From Pimelobacter simplex (lineage in GTDB: Bacteria > Actinomycetota > Actinomycetes > Propionibacteriales > Nocardioidaceae): a stretch of DNA of 64,000 nucleotides. The notes under the pieces are model-generated. The model did not search any database, was not told the DNA's origin, and saw only the letters and a list, made by a program, of their open reading frames with translations. The translations under genes were made by a program, and so were the position numbers. The stretch is from assembly GCF_900114845.1 (NCBI RefSeq), contig NZ_FOUK01000001.1, positions 1,218,479 through 1,282,478 on the forward strand, read 5' to 3'. Of this stretch, positions 41,915 through 50,581 are shown in pieces (positions within the stretch are counted from its first letter, which is position 1; the number at the start of each line of letters is the position of its first letter).

Positions 41915-44539
41915 TCAGCTCTCGGGCTGCTCGGCGATCTCGGCGGTGACCTTGAGCTCGGTCGCGTCGGCGTCGACCGTGAAGACCAGCTCGCCGGTGA
42001 TCTTGCCCGCCGCCACGAGGTCGGCGGCCGCCGACTCGGTGGCCTTGACCGCCTTCTCGGGGCCGGTGATCTCGACACGCGCGAGCGGCGTCTTCATGTT
42101 GACCTTGGCCTGCGACTTGGCGCCGCGGATGCCGGCCAGGGCGGCCGCGACGGAGTCGATCACGGCGCCGTCGGAGGCGGCGGCCGAGCCGAGCTCGGTG
42201 GTGGCCGGCCAGGAGGCGCGGTGCACGGAGCCCTCCTGCCACCACGACCAGACCTCCTCGGTCACGTAGGGGAGGAAGGGGGCGAGCAGGCGGAGCTGGA
42301 CCTGGAGCGCGAACGCCAGGGTGGCCCGGGCCGAGACGGAGGCGTCGCCGTCGTCGGCGTAGGCGCGCTCCTTGACGAGCTCGAGGTAGTCGTCGCAGAA
42401 CTCCCAGAAGAACTTCTCGGTGACCTCGAGCGCGGTCGTGTAGTCGTAGGCCTCGAACGCCTCGGTGGCCCGGCTGACGACGCCGGCCAGGCGGCCGAGC
42501 AGCGCGGTGTCGACCGGCTGGCTGACGGCGGCGGCGCTGAAGGTGGTCGCGCCGACGCTGCCGAGGACGAACTTCGAGGCGTTGAGGACCTTCATGGCCA
42601 GCCGGCGGCCGACCTTCATCTGGGTCTCGTCGAAGGGGGAGTCGAGGCCGGGGCGGGCGATCGCGGCGCGCCAGCGGACGGCGTCGGCGCCGTACTTGTC
42701 GAGGATCTCGTTGGGGACCACGACATTGCCCTTGGACTTGGACATCTTCTTGCGGTCGGGGTCGACGATGAAGCCGGAGATCATCGCGTGCGACCACGGC
42801 GTCGCGCCGTTCTCGAAGTGGGCACGCACCACGCGGCTGAACAGCCAGGTGCGGATGATGTCGTGGGCGTGGGTCGCCAGGTCCATCGGGAACACCCGCG
42901 ACCACAGGTCGGGGTCGGACTCCCAGCCGCCCGCGATGTGCGGGGTCAGGGACGACGTCGCCCAGGTGTCCATGACGTCGGGGTCGCCGATGAAGCCGCC
43001 CGGCGCGCCGCGCTGCTCCTCGGTGTAGCCGGCCGGGGCCTGCGTCGACGGGTCGATGGGCAGCTCGGCCTCGCTGGGCAGCAGCAGCCGCGAGTAGTCG
43101 GGCTCGCCCTCGGCGTCGAGGGGGTACCAGACCGGGAAGGGGATGCCGAAGAAGCGCTGCCGCGAGACGAGCCAGTCGCCGTTGAGGCCGCCGACCCAGT
43201 TGTCGAAGCGGTGCTTCATGTGGGGCGGCAGCCAGTCGATCTCGGCGCCGCGGGCCAGCATCTGCTCGCGGATGCCCGCGTCGCGCCCGCCGTTGCGGAT
43301 GTACCACTGGCGGGTGGAGACGATCTCGAGCGGCTTGTCGCCCTTCTCGTAGAAGTTCGCCATCCGCTGGGTCGGCTTCGGGTCGCCGTCGAGGTCGCCG
43401 GTCTCCTTGAGCTTGGCGACGACCGCCTCGCGCGCGGAGTGGACGGTCTTGCCCTTGAGGTCCTCGTACGCGGCCGACGCGGTCTCGCTCGCGAGCCACT
43501 CGGGGGTCTCGCGGGTGAACCGGCCGTCGCGGCCGATCACGGTGCGCACCGGCAGCTGGAGCTCACGCCACCACTGGACGTCGGTGAGGTCGCCGAAGGT
43601 GCAGCACATCGCGATGCCGGCGCCCTTGTCCTTCTCGGCGGCCGGGTGGGCCAGGACCGGGATCTCGACACCGAAGACGGGCGAGGTGACCGTCGTGCCG
43701 AAGAGGTCGGCGTAGCGCTCGTCGTCGGGGTGCGCGATGAGCGCGACGACCGACGGGATCAGCTCGGGACGCGTCGTCTCGATGTGCACCGGCGAGCCGT
43801 CGGGCTTGTGGAAGGCGACGCGGTGGTAGGCGCCGGCGTAGTCACGGGCCTCGAGCTCGGCCTGGGCGACCGCCGTCTGGAAGGTGACGTCCCAGAGGGT
43901 CGGCGCCTCCTGGAGGTAGGCCTCACCGCGGCTGAGGTTGCGCAGGAACGCGCGCTGGCTGACGGTCTGGGCGTTCTTGCCGATCGTCGTGTACGTCGTG
44001 TTCCAGTCGACGCTGAGGCCGAGCGTGCGCCAGAGGTCCTCGAAGACCTTCTCGTCCTGCTCGACGAGCTGCTCGCACAGGGCGATGAAGTTGGGGCGGC
44101 TGATCGGGACCTGCCGCTTCGGGTCCGGCTTCTCGGGCGGGGTGAAGTCGGCGTCGTAGGGCAGCGACGGGTCGCAGCGCACGCCGTAGTAGTTCTGCAC
44201 CCGGCGCTCGGTCGGGAGCCCGTTGTCGTCCCAGCCCATCGGGTAGAAGACGGACTTGCCCTGCATCCGCTGGAAGCGGGCGACCAGGTCGGTGTGCGTG
44301 TAGGAGAAGACGTGCCCGACGTGCAGGCTGCCGCTCACGGTGGGCGGCGGGGTGTCGATCGAGTAGACGTTCTCGCGCGGCTGGGTGCGGTCGAAGCCGT
44401 AGGTGTCGTCGGCCTTCCACCGCTCGGCCCACTTCTGCTCCAGGCCCTCCAGCGCCGGCTTGTCCGGTACGACGACCGCGGGCGTGCCCTCCGGGTCGGT
44501 CGCGTCCGGTGCCTGGGTGCTGCTGTCGAGCTCGGTCAT
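41915..44539 (-). CDS. valS: Valine--tRNA ligase, 874 aa
   Basis: Class I aminoacyl-tRNA synthetase charging tRNA-Val. It has the HIGH motif as HVGH (73-76) and KMSKS at 598-602 in [11 protein letters not shown], with the CP1 editing domain between them and an anticodon-binding domain after. The C-terminus is short: residues after ~800 form a small alpha/beta tail rather than the long coiled-coil arm of E. coli ValS. ATG at 44539 has a TAGGAT box at 7 nt, suggesting leaderless translation. Near tig/clpX, as in other actinobacteria, but on the opposite strand here. Confidence 0.96.
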   Translation of the reverse strand: MTELDSSTQAPDATDPEGTPAVVVPDKPALEGLEQKWAERWKADDTYGFDRTQPRENVYSIDTPPPTVSGSLHVGHVFSYTHTDLVARFQRMQGKSVFYPMGWDDNGLPTERRVQNYYGVRCDPSLPYDADFTPPEKPDPKRQVPISRPNFIALCEQLVEQDEKVFEDLWRTLGLSVDWNTTYTTIGKNAQTVSQRAFLRNLSRGEAYLQEAPTLWDVTFQTAVAQAELEARDYAGAYHRVAFHKPDGSPVHIETTRPELIPSVVALIAHPDDERYADLFGTTVTSPVFGVEIPVLAHPAAEKDKGAGIAMCCTFGDLTDVQWWRELQLPVRTVIGRDGRFTRETPEWLASETASAAYEDLKGKTVHSAREAVVAKLKETGDLDGDPKPTQRMANFYEKGDKPLEIVSTRQWYIRNGGRDAGIREQMLARGAEIDWLPPHMKHRFDNWVGGLNGDWLVSRQRFFGIPFPVWYPLDAEGEPDYSRLLLPSEAELPIDPSTQAPAGYTEEQRGAPGGFIGDPDVMDTWATSSLTPHIAGGWESDPDLWSRVFPMDLATHAHDIIRTWLFSRVVRAHFENGATPWSHAMISGFIVDPDRKKMSKSKGNVVVPNEILDKYGADAVRWRAAIARPGLDSPFDETQMKVGRRLAMKVLNASKFVLGSVGATTFSAAAVSQPVDTALLGRLAGVVSRATEAFEAYDYTTALEVTEKFFWEFCDDYLELVKERAYADDGDASVSARATLAFALQVQLRLLAPFLPYVTEEVWSWWQEGSVHRASWPATTELGSAAASDGAVIDSVAAALAGIRGAKSQAKVNMKTPLARVEITGPEKAVKATESAAADLVAAGKITGELVFTVDADATELKVTAEIAEQPES

Positions 44540-44546
44540 GGACCAA

Positions 44547-44552
44547 ATCCTA
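44547..44552 (-). promoter_or_regulatory. -10 box, leaderless promoter of valS
   Basis: TAGGAT on the minus strand, 7 nt before the ATG at 44539. Confidence 0.6.
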
Positions 44553-44585
44553 GGGCGACACGCTGTCCGGGCTTTAACCGCGGGC

Positions 44586-44591
44586 TAGTCT
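44586..44591 (+). promoter_or_regulatory. -10 box, leaderless promoter of the SpoIID-like gene
   Basis: TAGTCT, 6 nt before the ATG at 44598. It lies back to back with the valS promoter in a 58-bp divergent region. Confidence 0.6.
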
Positions 44592-44597
44592 CGGACG

Positions 44598-45761
44598 ATG
44601 CGCCTGTTCCCGGGATCTGTCGCTGCGCTCGCCCTGGTCGCCGTCACCGGCCTCGTCGGAGGGGCCGCGGTGACCCCCGCGACCGCCGCGAGCCCGGCTC
44701 GCGCCCTCGACTCCGTGACCCTGGTCGGCAGCGGCTACGGGCACGGCAAGGGCATGTCGCAGTACGGCGCCAAGGTCGCCGCCGAGCGCGGGAGCACGGC
44801 CGCCCAGATCCTCTCCTTCTACTACCCGGGCACCGCGGCGGGGCGCTCCGGCGGCTCGATCGCGGTGCTGCTGACGGCCGCGACGTCCAACAACGTGGTC
44901 GTCCAGCACAAGTCCGGGCTCAAGGTCCGCAGTGCCCAGACCGGCAAGGTCTGGAAGCTGGGCAAGAAGGGCGCCAAGCGCTGGCGGCTGACCCCGGTCG
45001 GCACCACCAAGACCCGGCTCTCGGTCAAGACCAAGGGCTGGCACGTCGTCCGCGACATCCCGGGGCAGGCGGAGTTCAAGGGCGGCGCGATCCGGCTCTA
45101 CGTCCCGGGCGGGTCGGCGGTCTACCGCGGCAAGCTCCGCTCGGCGGTGGCCGGCGCGGGCTCGGCGCGGGACACGGTCAACATCGTCAGCGTGGAGCAG
45201 TACCTGCGGGGCGTCGTCGCCGCCGAGATGCCGGCGAGCTGGTCCCGGGCCGCCGTCCAGGCACAGGCCGTGGCCGCCCGGACCTACGCGATCTTCGACC
45301 GCGACACCACCAACCGCGGTCACTTCGACGTCTGGGACACCACCCGCTCCCAGGTCTACCGCGGCGTGGCCGGCGAGCACCCGCTCTCCGACGCGGCGAT
45401 CAAGGCGACGGCGGGCCAGATCCGGACGTACGGCGGCAAGCCGGCCTTCACGCAGTTCTCGTCGAGCAACGGCGGGTACACGGTCGCCGGCAGCCAGCCG
45501 TACCTCGTCGCGAAGGCCGACCCCTACGACCCGAAGACGCAGTGGAGCCAGACGATCAGCGCCGCGACGCTGAAGAAGGTGTTCCCGGGCATCGGTGACA
45601 TCACTTCGGTGGCGGTCACCCAGCGCGACGGCAAGGGCAGCTTCGGCGGCCGGGCCACGCTCGTCAAGGTGACGGGAACCAAGGGGGTCGCCACGGCCAG
45701 CGGCGAGAACTTCAGGTCCTGGCTGGGTCTGCGCTCGACTCTGTTCGAGGTGCGTCCGTAG
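44598..45761 (+). CDS. Secreted SpoIID/LytB-domain protein, 387 aa
   Basis: A signal peptide (residues ~1-32) is followed by YGHGKGMSQYGAKVAAERG, the SpoIID/LytB signature, and the core VEQYLRGVVAAEMPASWSRAAVQAQAVAARTYA. SpoIID is a peptidoglycan lytic transglycosylase for stem-less glycan strands; non-sporulating actinobacteria have homologues acting in wall remodelling. The Glu of AAEMP is the expected catalytic residue. The end overlaps the convergent transporter gene by 50 bp. Confidence 0.9.
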   Translation: MRLFPGSVAALALVAVTGLVGGAAVTPATAASPARALDSVTLVGSGYGHGKGMSQYGAKVAAERGSTAAQILSFYYPGTAAGRSGGSIAVLLTAATSNNVVVQHKSGLKVRSAQTGKVWKLGKKGAKRWRLTPVGTTKTRLSVKTKGWHVVRDIPGQAEFKGGAIRLYVPGGSAVYRGKLRSAVAGAGSARDTVNIVSVEQYLRGVVAAEMPASWSRAAVQAQAVAARTYAIFDRDTTNRGHFDVWDTTRSQVYRGVAGEHPLSDAAIKATAGQIRTYGGKPAFTQFSSSNGGYTVAGSQPYLVAKADPYDPKTQWSQTISAATLKKVFPGIGDITSVAVTQRDGKGSFGGRATLVKVTGTKGVATASGENFRSWLGLRSTLFEVRP

Positions 45762-46917
45762 GGGCGGGTCGCCCCACCCGCAGGAACGTCCGCAGCAGCA
45801 GGCCGACCAGCAGCGCCCAGAACGCCGCGCCGATCCCGAGCACGGTGACGCCCGAGGCGGCCACCACCAGCGTGGCCGCGGCGGCCTCGCGCTCGCGGGG
45901 GTCCGCGAGGGCCTCGCCCAGGGCGGCGCCGAGGGTGCCGAGGAGGGCGAGACCGGCCGCGGCCTGCATGACGCCGTCGGCAGCGGCGACGACGAGCGCG
46001 GCGAGAGCGGTGCTGCCCACGGCGAGGACGAGGTAGGTCACCGACGCCGAGACGGAGGCGATCCAGCGGCGGTTCCGGGCCGGGCCGGCGGCGGGTCCGG
46101 CGGCGAGGGCGGCACTGATGGCGGCGAGGTTGATGGCGTGGCCGCCGGTGGGGGCGCCGGCGATGGTGCCGATCCCGGTGACGGCGAGCGAGGCGCGCCA
46201 CGGGACGCGGTAGCCGAAGCCGCTCATCACCGCGACGCCGGGGACGTTCTGCGAGGCCATCGTGACGACGTACAGGGGGAGCGCGATGCCGACCAGCGCG
46301 GACAGCGACCACGAGGGCGTCGTCCAGGCCAGGTGGGGGACGAGAGCGGAGGCCTCGATCCGGGCGGTCGCGACGACGGCGCCCAGGGCGACGAGGAGGG
46401 CGCCGGGGACGGCCCAGCGCGGGGCGAGCCGGAGCAGCACCAGCCAGGTGAGGACGACGGGCGCGACGGCCGCGGGCGCGTCGACCAGGGCGGTCACCGG
46501 CGCCAGACAGAGGGGGAGCAGGACGCCGGCCAGCATCGCCCGGGCCAGGCTGTGGGGGATGGCGGCGACGACGTCGCCGACCTTCGGGACGAGCGCGGTG
46601 AGCACGATGAGGACGCCGGTCGCGACGAACGCGCCGACCGCGGCGGACCAGCCGCCGGTGACGCCCGTCGTCGTGGCGAGGAGGGCCGCGCCGGGCGTCG
46701 ACCAGGCGAGGGTGATCGGCATCCGGTAGCGGACGGCGAGCCAGAGCATGCCGAGCGCCTGGGTGACCAGCAGCGTCAGCAGCCCGGAGGCCGCCTGCCG
46801 CCCGGTCGCGCCGACCGCGGTCAGGCCGGCCAGGCAGACGACGAACGAGCTGCTGAAGCCGACGACCGCGGTGACGATCCCCGCCACCACGGGGCCGTGG
46901 GTACTCTCCTCGGACAC
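45712..46917 (-). CDS. BenE-family benzoate/H+ symporter-like transporter, 401 aa
   Basis: Membrane protein with about twelve helices of the BenE family. A conserved half-helix region GFSSSFVVCLAGLTAVGA lies near the N-terminus and GAPTGGHAINLAAISAALAAGP in the second half, in line with the 7+7 inverted fold. Family members import aromatic acids such as benzoate; no benzoate catabolic gene is in the window. The GTG at 46917 follows GAGGAGG. It is controlled in all likelihood by the divergent XRE-cupin regulator. Confidence 0.87.
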   Translation of the reverse strand: MSEESTHGPVVAGIVTAVVGFSSSFVVCLAGLTAVGATGRQAASGLLTLLVTQALGMLWLAVRYRMPITLAWSTPGAALLATTTGVTGGWSAAVGAFVATGVLIVLTALVPKVGDVVAAIPHSLARAMLAGVLLPLCLAPVTALVDAPAAVAPVVLTWLVLLRLAPRWAVPGALLVALGAVVATARIEASALVPHLAWTTPSWSLSALVGIALPLYVVTMASQNVPGVAVMSGFGYRVPWRASLAVTGIGTIAGAPTGGHAINLAAISAALAAGPAAGPARNRRWIASVSASVTYLVLAVGSTALAALVVAAADGVMQAAAGLALLGTLGAALGEALADPREREAAAATLVVAASGVTVLGIGAAFWALLVGLLLRTFLRVGRPAPTDAPRTESSADPART

Positions 46918-46945
46918 GCCGCCTCCTCGTGAACACCGGTGCGGC

Positions 46946-46961
46946 GTTCTGTTTACAGAAC
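46946..46961. promoter_or_regulatory. Palindromic operator between benE-like and XRE-cupin genes
   Basis: GTTCTGT-TT-ACAGAAC, perfect 7-bp arms, in the 64-bp divergent region. It is well placed to repress both genes through the XRE-cupin protein. Confidence 0.6.
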
Positions 46962-46981
46962 ACTGTAGGGGGTGAGCGACG

Positions 46982-47512
46982 ATGACGCGAGAGGTCGGCG
47001 CGCGCATCCGGGCGCTGCGCGAGGCGCGCGGGCTCAGCCTCTCGGCGCTCGCGGCCGAGGCGGGCATCGGCAAGGGCTCGCTCTCCGAGCTCGAGACCGG
47101 CCGGCGCAACCCCACCCTCGACACGCTGTACGCCGTCGCGACGCCGCTCGGCGTCCCGCTGGCGGCCCTGCTCGACGACCACGACGGCGCCGTGATCGGC
47201 GGCGGGGGCGTGGTCGCGACCCGCGTTCGGGTCCTGCGCGAGACGGACCGGACCACCGAGGTCTACCTGCTGCGCCTCGCCCCCGGCGCGGTGCGGACGT
47301 CGCCGGCGCACGCGGCCGGCGTCGAGGAGCAGCTGATCGTCGTCGCCGGCCACGGACTCGTCCGGTACGACGACCGCACGGTCGCCCTGGCTCCCGGCGA
47401 CCACGTCCGGTTCGCCGCAGACCGCCCGCACGCGTACGAGGCCGGGCCGGACGGCGAGCTGGAGGCGGTGAACGTCATCGTCACGCCGTCCTCGGGGCAA
47501 CTTGACCGCTGA
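46982..47512 (+). CDS. XRE-family regulator with cupin sensor domain, 176 aa
   Basis: N-terminal lambda-repressor-type helix-turn-helix (residues 5-60, RALREARGLSLSALAAEAGIGKGSLSELETGRRNPTL is the core) followed by a C-terminal cupin_2 barrel (about residues 95-170). Such proteins regulate an adjacent transporter or amine/aromatic catabolism gene, and here the partner is the divergent BenE transporter. It is not ClgR, which has no cupin. Its stop codon lies inside the first unit of the repeat cluster at 47504-47579. Confidence 0.88.
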   Translation: MTREVGARIRALREARGLSLSALAAEAGIGKGSLSELETGRRNPTLDTLYAVATPLGVPLAALLDDHDGAVIGGGGVVATRVRVLRETDRTTEVYLLRLAPGAVRTSPAHAAGVEEQLIVVAGHGLVRYDDRTVALAPGDHVRFAADRPHAYEAGPDGELEAVNVIVTPSSGQLDR

Positions 47513-47579
47513 AACTCACGCTTGACCGACGGAACTTCATCGGTCCAGTGCGAGTTTCGCCGGTCGACCGGCGAAACTC
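47504..47579. repeat. Cluster of four GACCG..GAAACTC-type units ending in a 28-bp palindrome
   Basis: GACCGCTGAAACTC at 47504-47517, a weaker direct copy GACCGACGGAACTT at 47524-47537, an inverted copy at 47552-47565 and a direct copy GACCGGCGAAACTC at 47566-47579. The last two form a perfect 28-bp palindrome that can act as a terminator between the convergent XRE and DUF4873 genes. Confidence 0.7.
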
Positions 47580-47587
47580 CCGCGCCC

Positions 47588-47875
47588 TCAGAACGGCGGG
47601 GTGCCGGTCCCCGCCACCCGGAACCGCCCCCACGGGTCGAGGTCGGAGACCTTGCCGGCTGCGGTGCCGTGGGGGGTGCGGAGCTCGACCGCGGCGCCGC
47701 TGCGGACGGCGTCGAGGGCGGGGGAGGTGGCGATCCGGCCGTACCAGTGGAAGTGCCCGTCGAGCGGCTGGAAGTGTCCGCGCAGGGTCACCTGCACGTC
47801 GTGCGCGATGTCGTCGACCTGGACCACGGCGGGGCCGTCGTACGCCTCGCGGGGCTCGTGGGAGGTGGCGCTCAT
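47588..47875 (-). CDS. DUF4873-like small protein, 95 aa
   Basis: Small beta-rich protein resembling DUF4873 (YDGPAVVQVDDIAHDVQVTLRGHF, then DGHFHWYGRI). The family occurs in actinobacteria alone or fused to flavin monooxygenases and has no known activity. It is cotranslated with the TetR gene upstream (ATGA overlap), and that operon diverges from an AurF-like oxygenase, so a role in the same oxidative pathway is plausible. Family assignment is from memory and moderately sure. Confidence 0.68.
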   Translation of the reverse strand: MSATSHEPREAYDGPAVVQVDDIAHDVQVTLRGHFQPLDGHFHWYGRIATSPALDAVRSGAAVELRTPHGTAAGKVSDLDPWGRFRVAGTGTPPF

Positions 47876-48552
47876 GCCTGCCGCCCGGAGCGGATCGGGG
47901 TGACGTCGGCGGGCAGGTCGAGCGAGGAGAGGTCGATGCCCTGCTCGGCGGCCGTGCCGGAGAGCGCGTGCCAGATGAAGTCGCCCAGGTAGTCGGCGAT
48001 GGCGGCGCGCGACATCGTGCGCCGCTCGAGCCACCACTGGCCGACCGAGGCGCCGAGCCCGACCACCGCGTGGGCCCAGGGCTCGGCCGCGCCGGCGTCG
48101 CCGCCGAGGCGGCGCAGCGCGTCGCCGAGCATCCGGGCGAGCTGGGCGGCGATGACGTTCTTGCCGTGCGCGAGCGGGTCGTCGCCGCCGGCGTGGTGGC
48201 GGGCGAGGAGGAGGAAGGCCTGGGGGTGCTCGGCCAGCGTGTCGAGGTAGGCCGCCACGCCGGCGGTGACCCGCTCGCGGGCCGTGGCGGGGGCCAGGAC
48301 GCCGACCACCACGCGCTCGAGGATCAGCTCGGCGCCCCAGGAGCCGACGGCGGCGTGCAGCTCGCCCTTGTCGGCGAAGTAGCGGTAGAGGACCGGCTTG
48401 CTGACTCCGGCCTCGGCCGCGATGTCGGCGATCGACGCGTCGGGCCCGAGCGTGTCGATCGCGCGGACGGCGGCCTGCACGAACTCGGCCCGCCGGGCGA
48501 CCCGGTGCTGGTCCCAGCGGGTGGTCCGTCCATCGTTCTTGCCTGCACTCAT
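47872..48552 (-). CDS. TetR-family regulator, 226 aa
   Basis: N-terminal helix-turn-helix (ASIADIAAEAGVSKPVLYRYFADKGEL, about residues 38-65) and an all-helical C-terminal ligand domain. It diverges from the AurF-like oxygenase gene; the inverted repeat TTACC-GCC-GGTAA in the shared promoter overlaps the -35 region of its own leaderless promoter, indicating autorepression and control of the oxygenase. Ligand unknown. Confidence 0.9.
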   Translation of the reverse strand: MSAGKNDGRTTRWDQHRVARRAEFVQAAVRAIDTLGPDASIADIAAEAGVSKPVLYRYFADKGELHAAVGSWGAELILERVVVGVLAPATARERVTAGVAAYLDTLAEHPQAFLLLARHHAGGDDPLAHGKNVIAAQLARMLGDALRRLGGDAGAAEPWAHAVVGLGASVGQWWLERRTMSRAAIADYLGDFIWHALSGTAAEQGIDLSSLDLPADVTPIRSGRQA

Positions 48553-48559
48553 GGGGACC

Positions 48560-48565
48560 AGGCTA
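48560..48565 (-). promoter_or_regulatory. -10 box, leaderless promoter of the TetR/DUF4873 operon
   Basis: TAGCCT on the minus strand, 7 nt before the ATG at 48552. Confidence 0.55.
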
Positions 48566-48577
48566 CAGTGTTAGGCG

Positions 48578-48590
48578 TTACCGCCGGTAA
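48578..48590. promoter_or_regulatory. Inverted repeat, candidate TetR operator
   Basis: TTACC-GCC-GGTAA, perfect arms, midway between the TetR and AurF-like genes. Confidence 0.6.
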
Positions 48591-48630
48591 TACCTATTTC
48601 GTCCCTCTCGAACCAGGAGGTCGCAGCGCG

Positions 48631-49527
48631 ATGACGCTCGTCGATGTCCCCGGTGCGGCGCCCGTCGCCGACCGCCTGCTCCGCTCGACCGCGCGCCAGT
48701 CGTACGACCCCGAGGTCGACCTCGACTGGTCCGCGCCGCCGGTGCCGGGCCTGTGGTGGATGCAGCCCGAGCGGATGTCGCTCTACGGCACGCCGCTGTG
48801 GCGGCGGCTGAGCGAGGAGCAGCGGATCACGCTGTCCGCGCACGAGATCGCCAGCATCGCGAGCGTCGGCATCTGGTTCGAGGTGGTGCTGATGCAGCTC
48901 CTGCTGCGCGACGTCTACACCGCCGACCCGCGTGACCCCCGCACCCAGTTCGCGCTCACCGAGGTCGGCGACGAGACCCGGCACACCGTGATGTTCGGCC
49001 GTGCGATCGCGGCGATGGGCGTCCCGGCGTACGGGCCGCGGCCGCGGATCAAGCGGATCGGCCGGGTCGGCCAGCTCGCGCTGCACGGTCCGAGCGCGTA
49101 CGCCTCGATCCTCATCGGCGAGGAGCCCGTCGACCGCTGGCAGCGCGAGCTGATGCGCGACGAGCGGGTCCAGCCGCTGACCCGGATGGTCGCCCGCATC
49201 CACGTGGTCGAGGAGGCCCGGCACGTCACCTTCGCCCGCGACGAGCTGACCCAGGCGGTCCGCGGCCTGACCCGCGCGCAGCGCGCCTGGCACCAGGCGC
49301 TCACCGCCCAGGTGGGCTACGTGACGATGCGCTCGCTGGTGCACCCCGACGTCTACGCCGCCGTCGGGCTCGACCCCGCCGAGGCGCGCCGCCAGGCCCT
49401 CGGCAACGAGCACTACCGCGAGACCATCGCCTGGATGGGCGAGAAGGTCATGCCGGTGCTCGACGAGGCCGGCATGGTCGGCCGGGCCCAGCACAAGACC
49501 TGGCGCGCGTCCTTCCTCATGCGCTGA
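48631..49527 (+). CDS. AurF-like non-heme diiron oxygenase, 298 aa
   Basis: Ferritin-like helical protein with the diiron motifs ExxxH-type DETRHTVMF (about residue 110) and EEARHVTF (about residue 193), and an earlier Glu in SAHEIASIAS. AurF oxidises p-aminobenzoate to the nitro compound; most homologues are uncharacterised N- or C-oxygenases. ATG at 48631 follows CCAGGAGG. It is monocistronic, faces a TetR/DUF4873 operon and overlaps the convergent epimerase gene by 11 bp. Substrate unknown. Confidence 0.85.
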   Translation: MTLVDVPGAAPVADRLLRSTARQSYDPEVDLDWSAPPVPGLWWMQPERMSLYGTPLWRRLSEEQRITLSAHEIASIASVGIWFEVVLMQLLLRDVYTADPRDPRTQFALTEVGDETRHTVMFGRAIAAMGVPAYGPRPRIKRIGRVGQLALHGPSAYASILIGEEPVDRWQRELMRDERVQPLTRMVARIHVVEEARHVTFARDELTQAVRGLTRAQRAWHQALTAQVGYVTMRSLVHPDVYAAVGLDPAEARRQALGNEHYRETIAWMGEKVMPVLDEAGMVGRAQHKTWRASFLMR

Positions 49528-50443
49528 GCCGCCACCAGGCGGCGGTCTCCCGGATCGCGTCGTCGTAGGGCGTCGGCTTCAGGCCGAGCCGCTCCTCGCT
49601 GGCGGTCGAGTCGAGGACGAACGGCGCCGTGAACTGGAAGGCCATCTCGGCCAGCTCGCGGGTGTCGCGGTGCACCAGCCCGACCGCGCGCAGCAGCCCG
49701 GTCGGGATGACGCCCAGCCGCGGCACCGGGACGCCGGCCGCGGCCGCGAACGCCGTGGCGAGCTCGCGCTGGGTCACCGGCGGGCCGGTCGGCGCGTGCA
49801 GCACGCTGTTCCACAGCGACTCGTCGGCCGCCGCCCGGATCATCGCCGCGGCGAGGTCGGGCACGTAGGTCCACGAGTGCGGCTGGTCGAGGCTGCCGAC
49901 CACGCGCAGGGTGCGACCGCCCAGGACGGCCGCGGCCATCCGCTCGCCGGCGTGCGACGTGCGCACCCGCGGGCCGAGGAAGTCGGACGCCGCCACGCTC
50001 ACGGTCGGCGTCGCCGACGCGGCGCGGGCGCGCAGCAGCTCGGTGCGGACGCCGGGCTTGCCGCGGGTCGCGGTGCGGGGGAGGTCCTCGGTGATCGGTC
50101 CGGTCACGGCGCCGTACGCGTAGAGGCTCTCGGGGAAGACGACGACCGCGCCGGCGGCGCCCGCCGCGGCGAGCAGCGCCTGCTCGGCCGGGATCAGCTC
50201 GGCTCGCCAGGTCGCGGCGTCGTACCGGGAGGCGTGGATGCAGTGGTGCACCGCGACCGCGCCGTCGAGGACGGCGGCGAGCTGCTCGGGTCGCGACACG
50301 TCCGCCGGGCGGCGCTCGACGAGCGGGTGCTCGGGGCCGCTGCCGGAACGGGTGATGAGCGTGACGCGCTCGCCGGCGTCGGCGAGCTGGAGGGCGACGG
50401 TGCTGCCGACGGGGCCGGCTCCGGTGACGACGTGGTGACGCAT
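49517..50443 (-). CDS. NAD-dependent epimerase/dehydratase-like (atypical SDR), 308 aa
   Basis: Extended SDR-type protein with the NAD(P) motif TGAGPVGS at residues 6-13 and the segment VVFPESLYAYG where a YxxxK catalytic pair would be expected. YxxxK itself is missing, so it is more likely an atypical (NmrA- or isoflavone-reductase-like) reductase than a sugar epimerase. ATG at 50443 follows AGGAA. Its promoter region carries two copies of an operator shared with the divergent TetR gene. Confidence 0.82.
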   Translation of the reverse strand: MRHHVVTGAGPVGSTVALQLADAGERVTLITRSGSGPEHPLVERRPADVSRPEQLAAVLDGAVAVHHCIHASRYDAATWRAELIPAEQALLAAAGAAGAVVVFPESLYAYGAVTGPITEDLPRTATRGKPGVRTELLRARAASATPTVSVAASDFLGPRVRTSHAGERMAAAVLGGRTLRVVGSLDQPHSWTYVPDLAAAMIRAAADESLWNSVLHAPTGPPVTQRELATAFAAAAGVPVPRLGVIPTGLLRAVGLVHRDTRELAEMAFQFTAPFVLDSTASEERLGLKPTPYDDAIRETAAWWRLSA

Positions 50444-50472
50444 GGTGGGTTCCTCTCGAAGGCTTCGGATTT

Positions 50473-50489
50473 CGAGAGCACTGCTCTCG
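50473..50489. promoter_or_regulatory. Operator copy 1 between epimerase and TetR genes
   Basis: CGAGAGCA-C-TGCTCTCG, perfect 8-bp arms, 30 bp before the epimerase start. Confidence 0.65.
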
Positions 50490-50529
50490 GTTCGTGGTTC
50501 GAGCATGCACCCCTTCGACCTGAAAAGCA

Positions 50530-50542
50530 AGAGCACTGCTCA
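50530..50542. promoter_or_regulatory. Operator copy 2 between epimerase and TetR genes
   Basis: The core GAGCACTGCTC of copy 1 recurs at 50531-50541, exactly 55 bp from the first core, 41 bp before the TetR start. Confidence 0.6.
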
Positions 50543-50581
50543 CATTTGCGTCACCTGCTCGCCATTCGGCAGGATGAGGCC

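Noticed and set aside
42221..45598. 1125-residue open frame on the plus strand opposite valS
   Set aside because: It is antisense to an unmistakable valS and has low-complexity Arg/Gly/Val/Leu composition caused by GC-rich third positions; no domain is visible.
46982..47512. XRE regulator as the missing ClgR
   Set aside because: It carries a C-terminal cupin domain and diverges from a BenE transporter; ClgR has neither feature.
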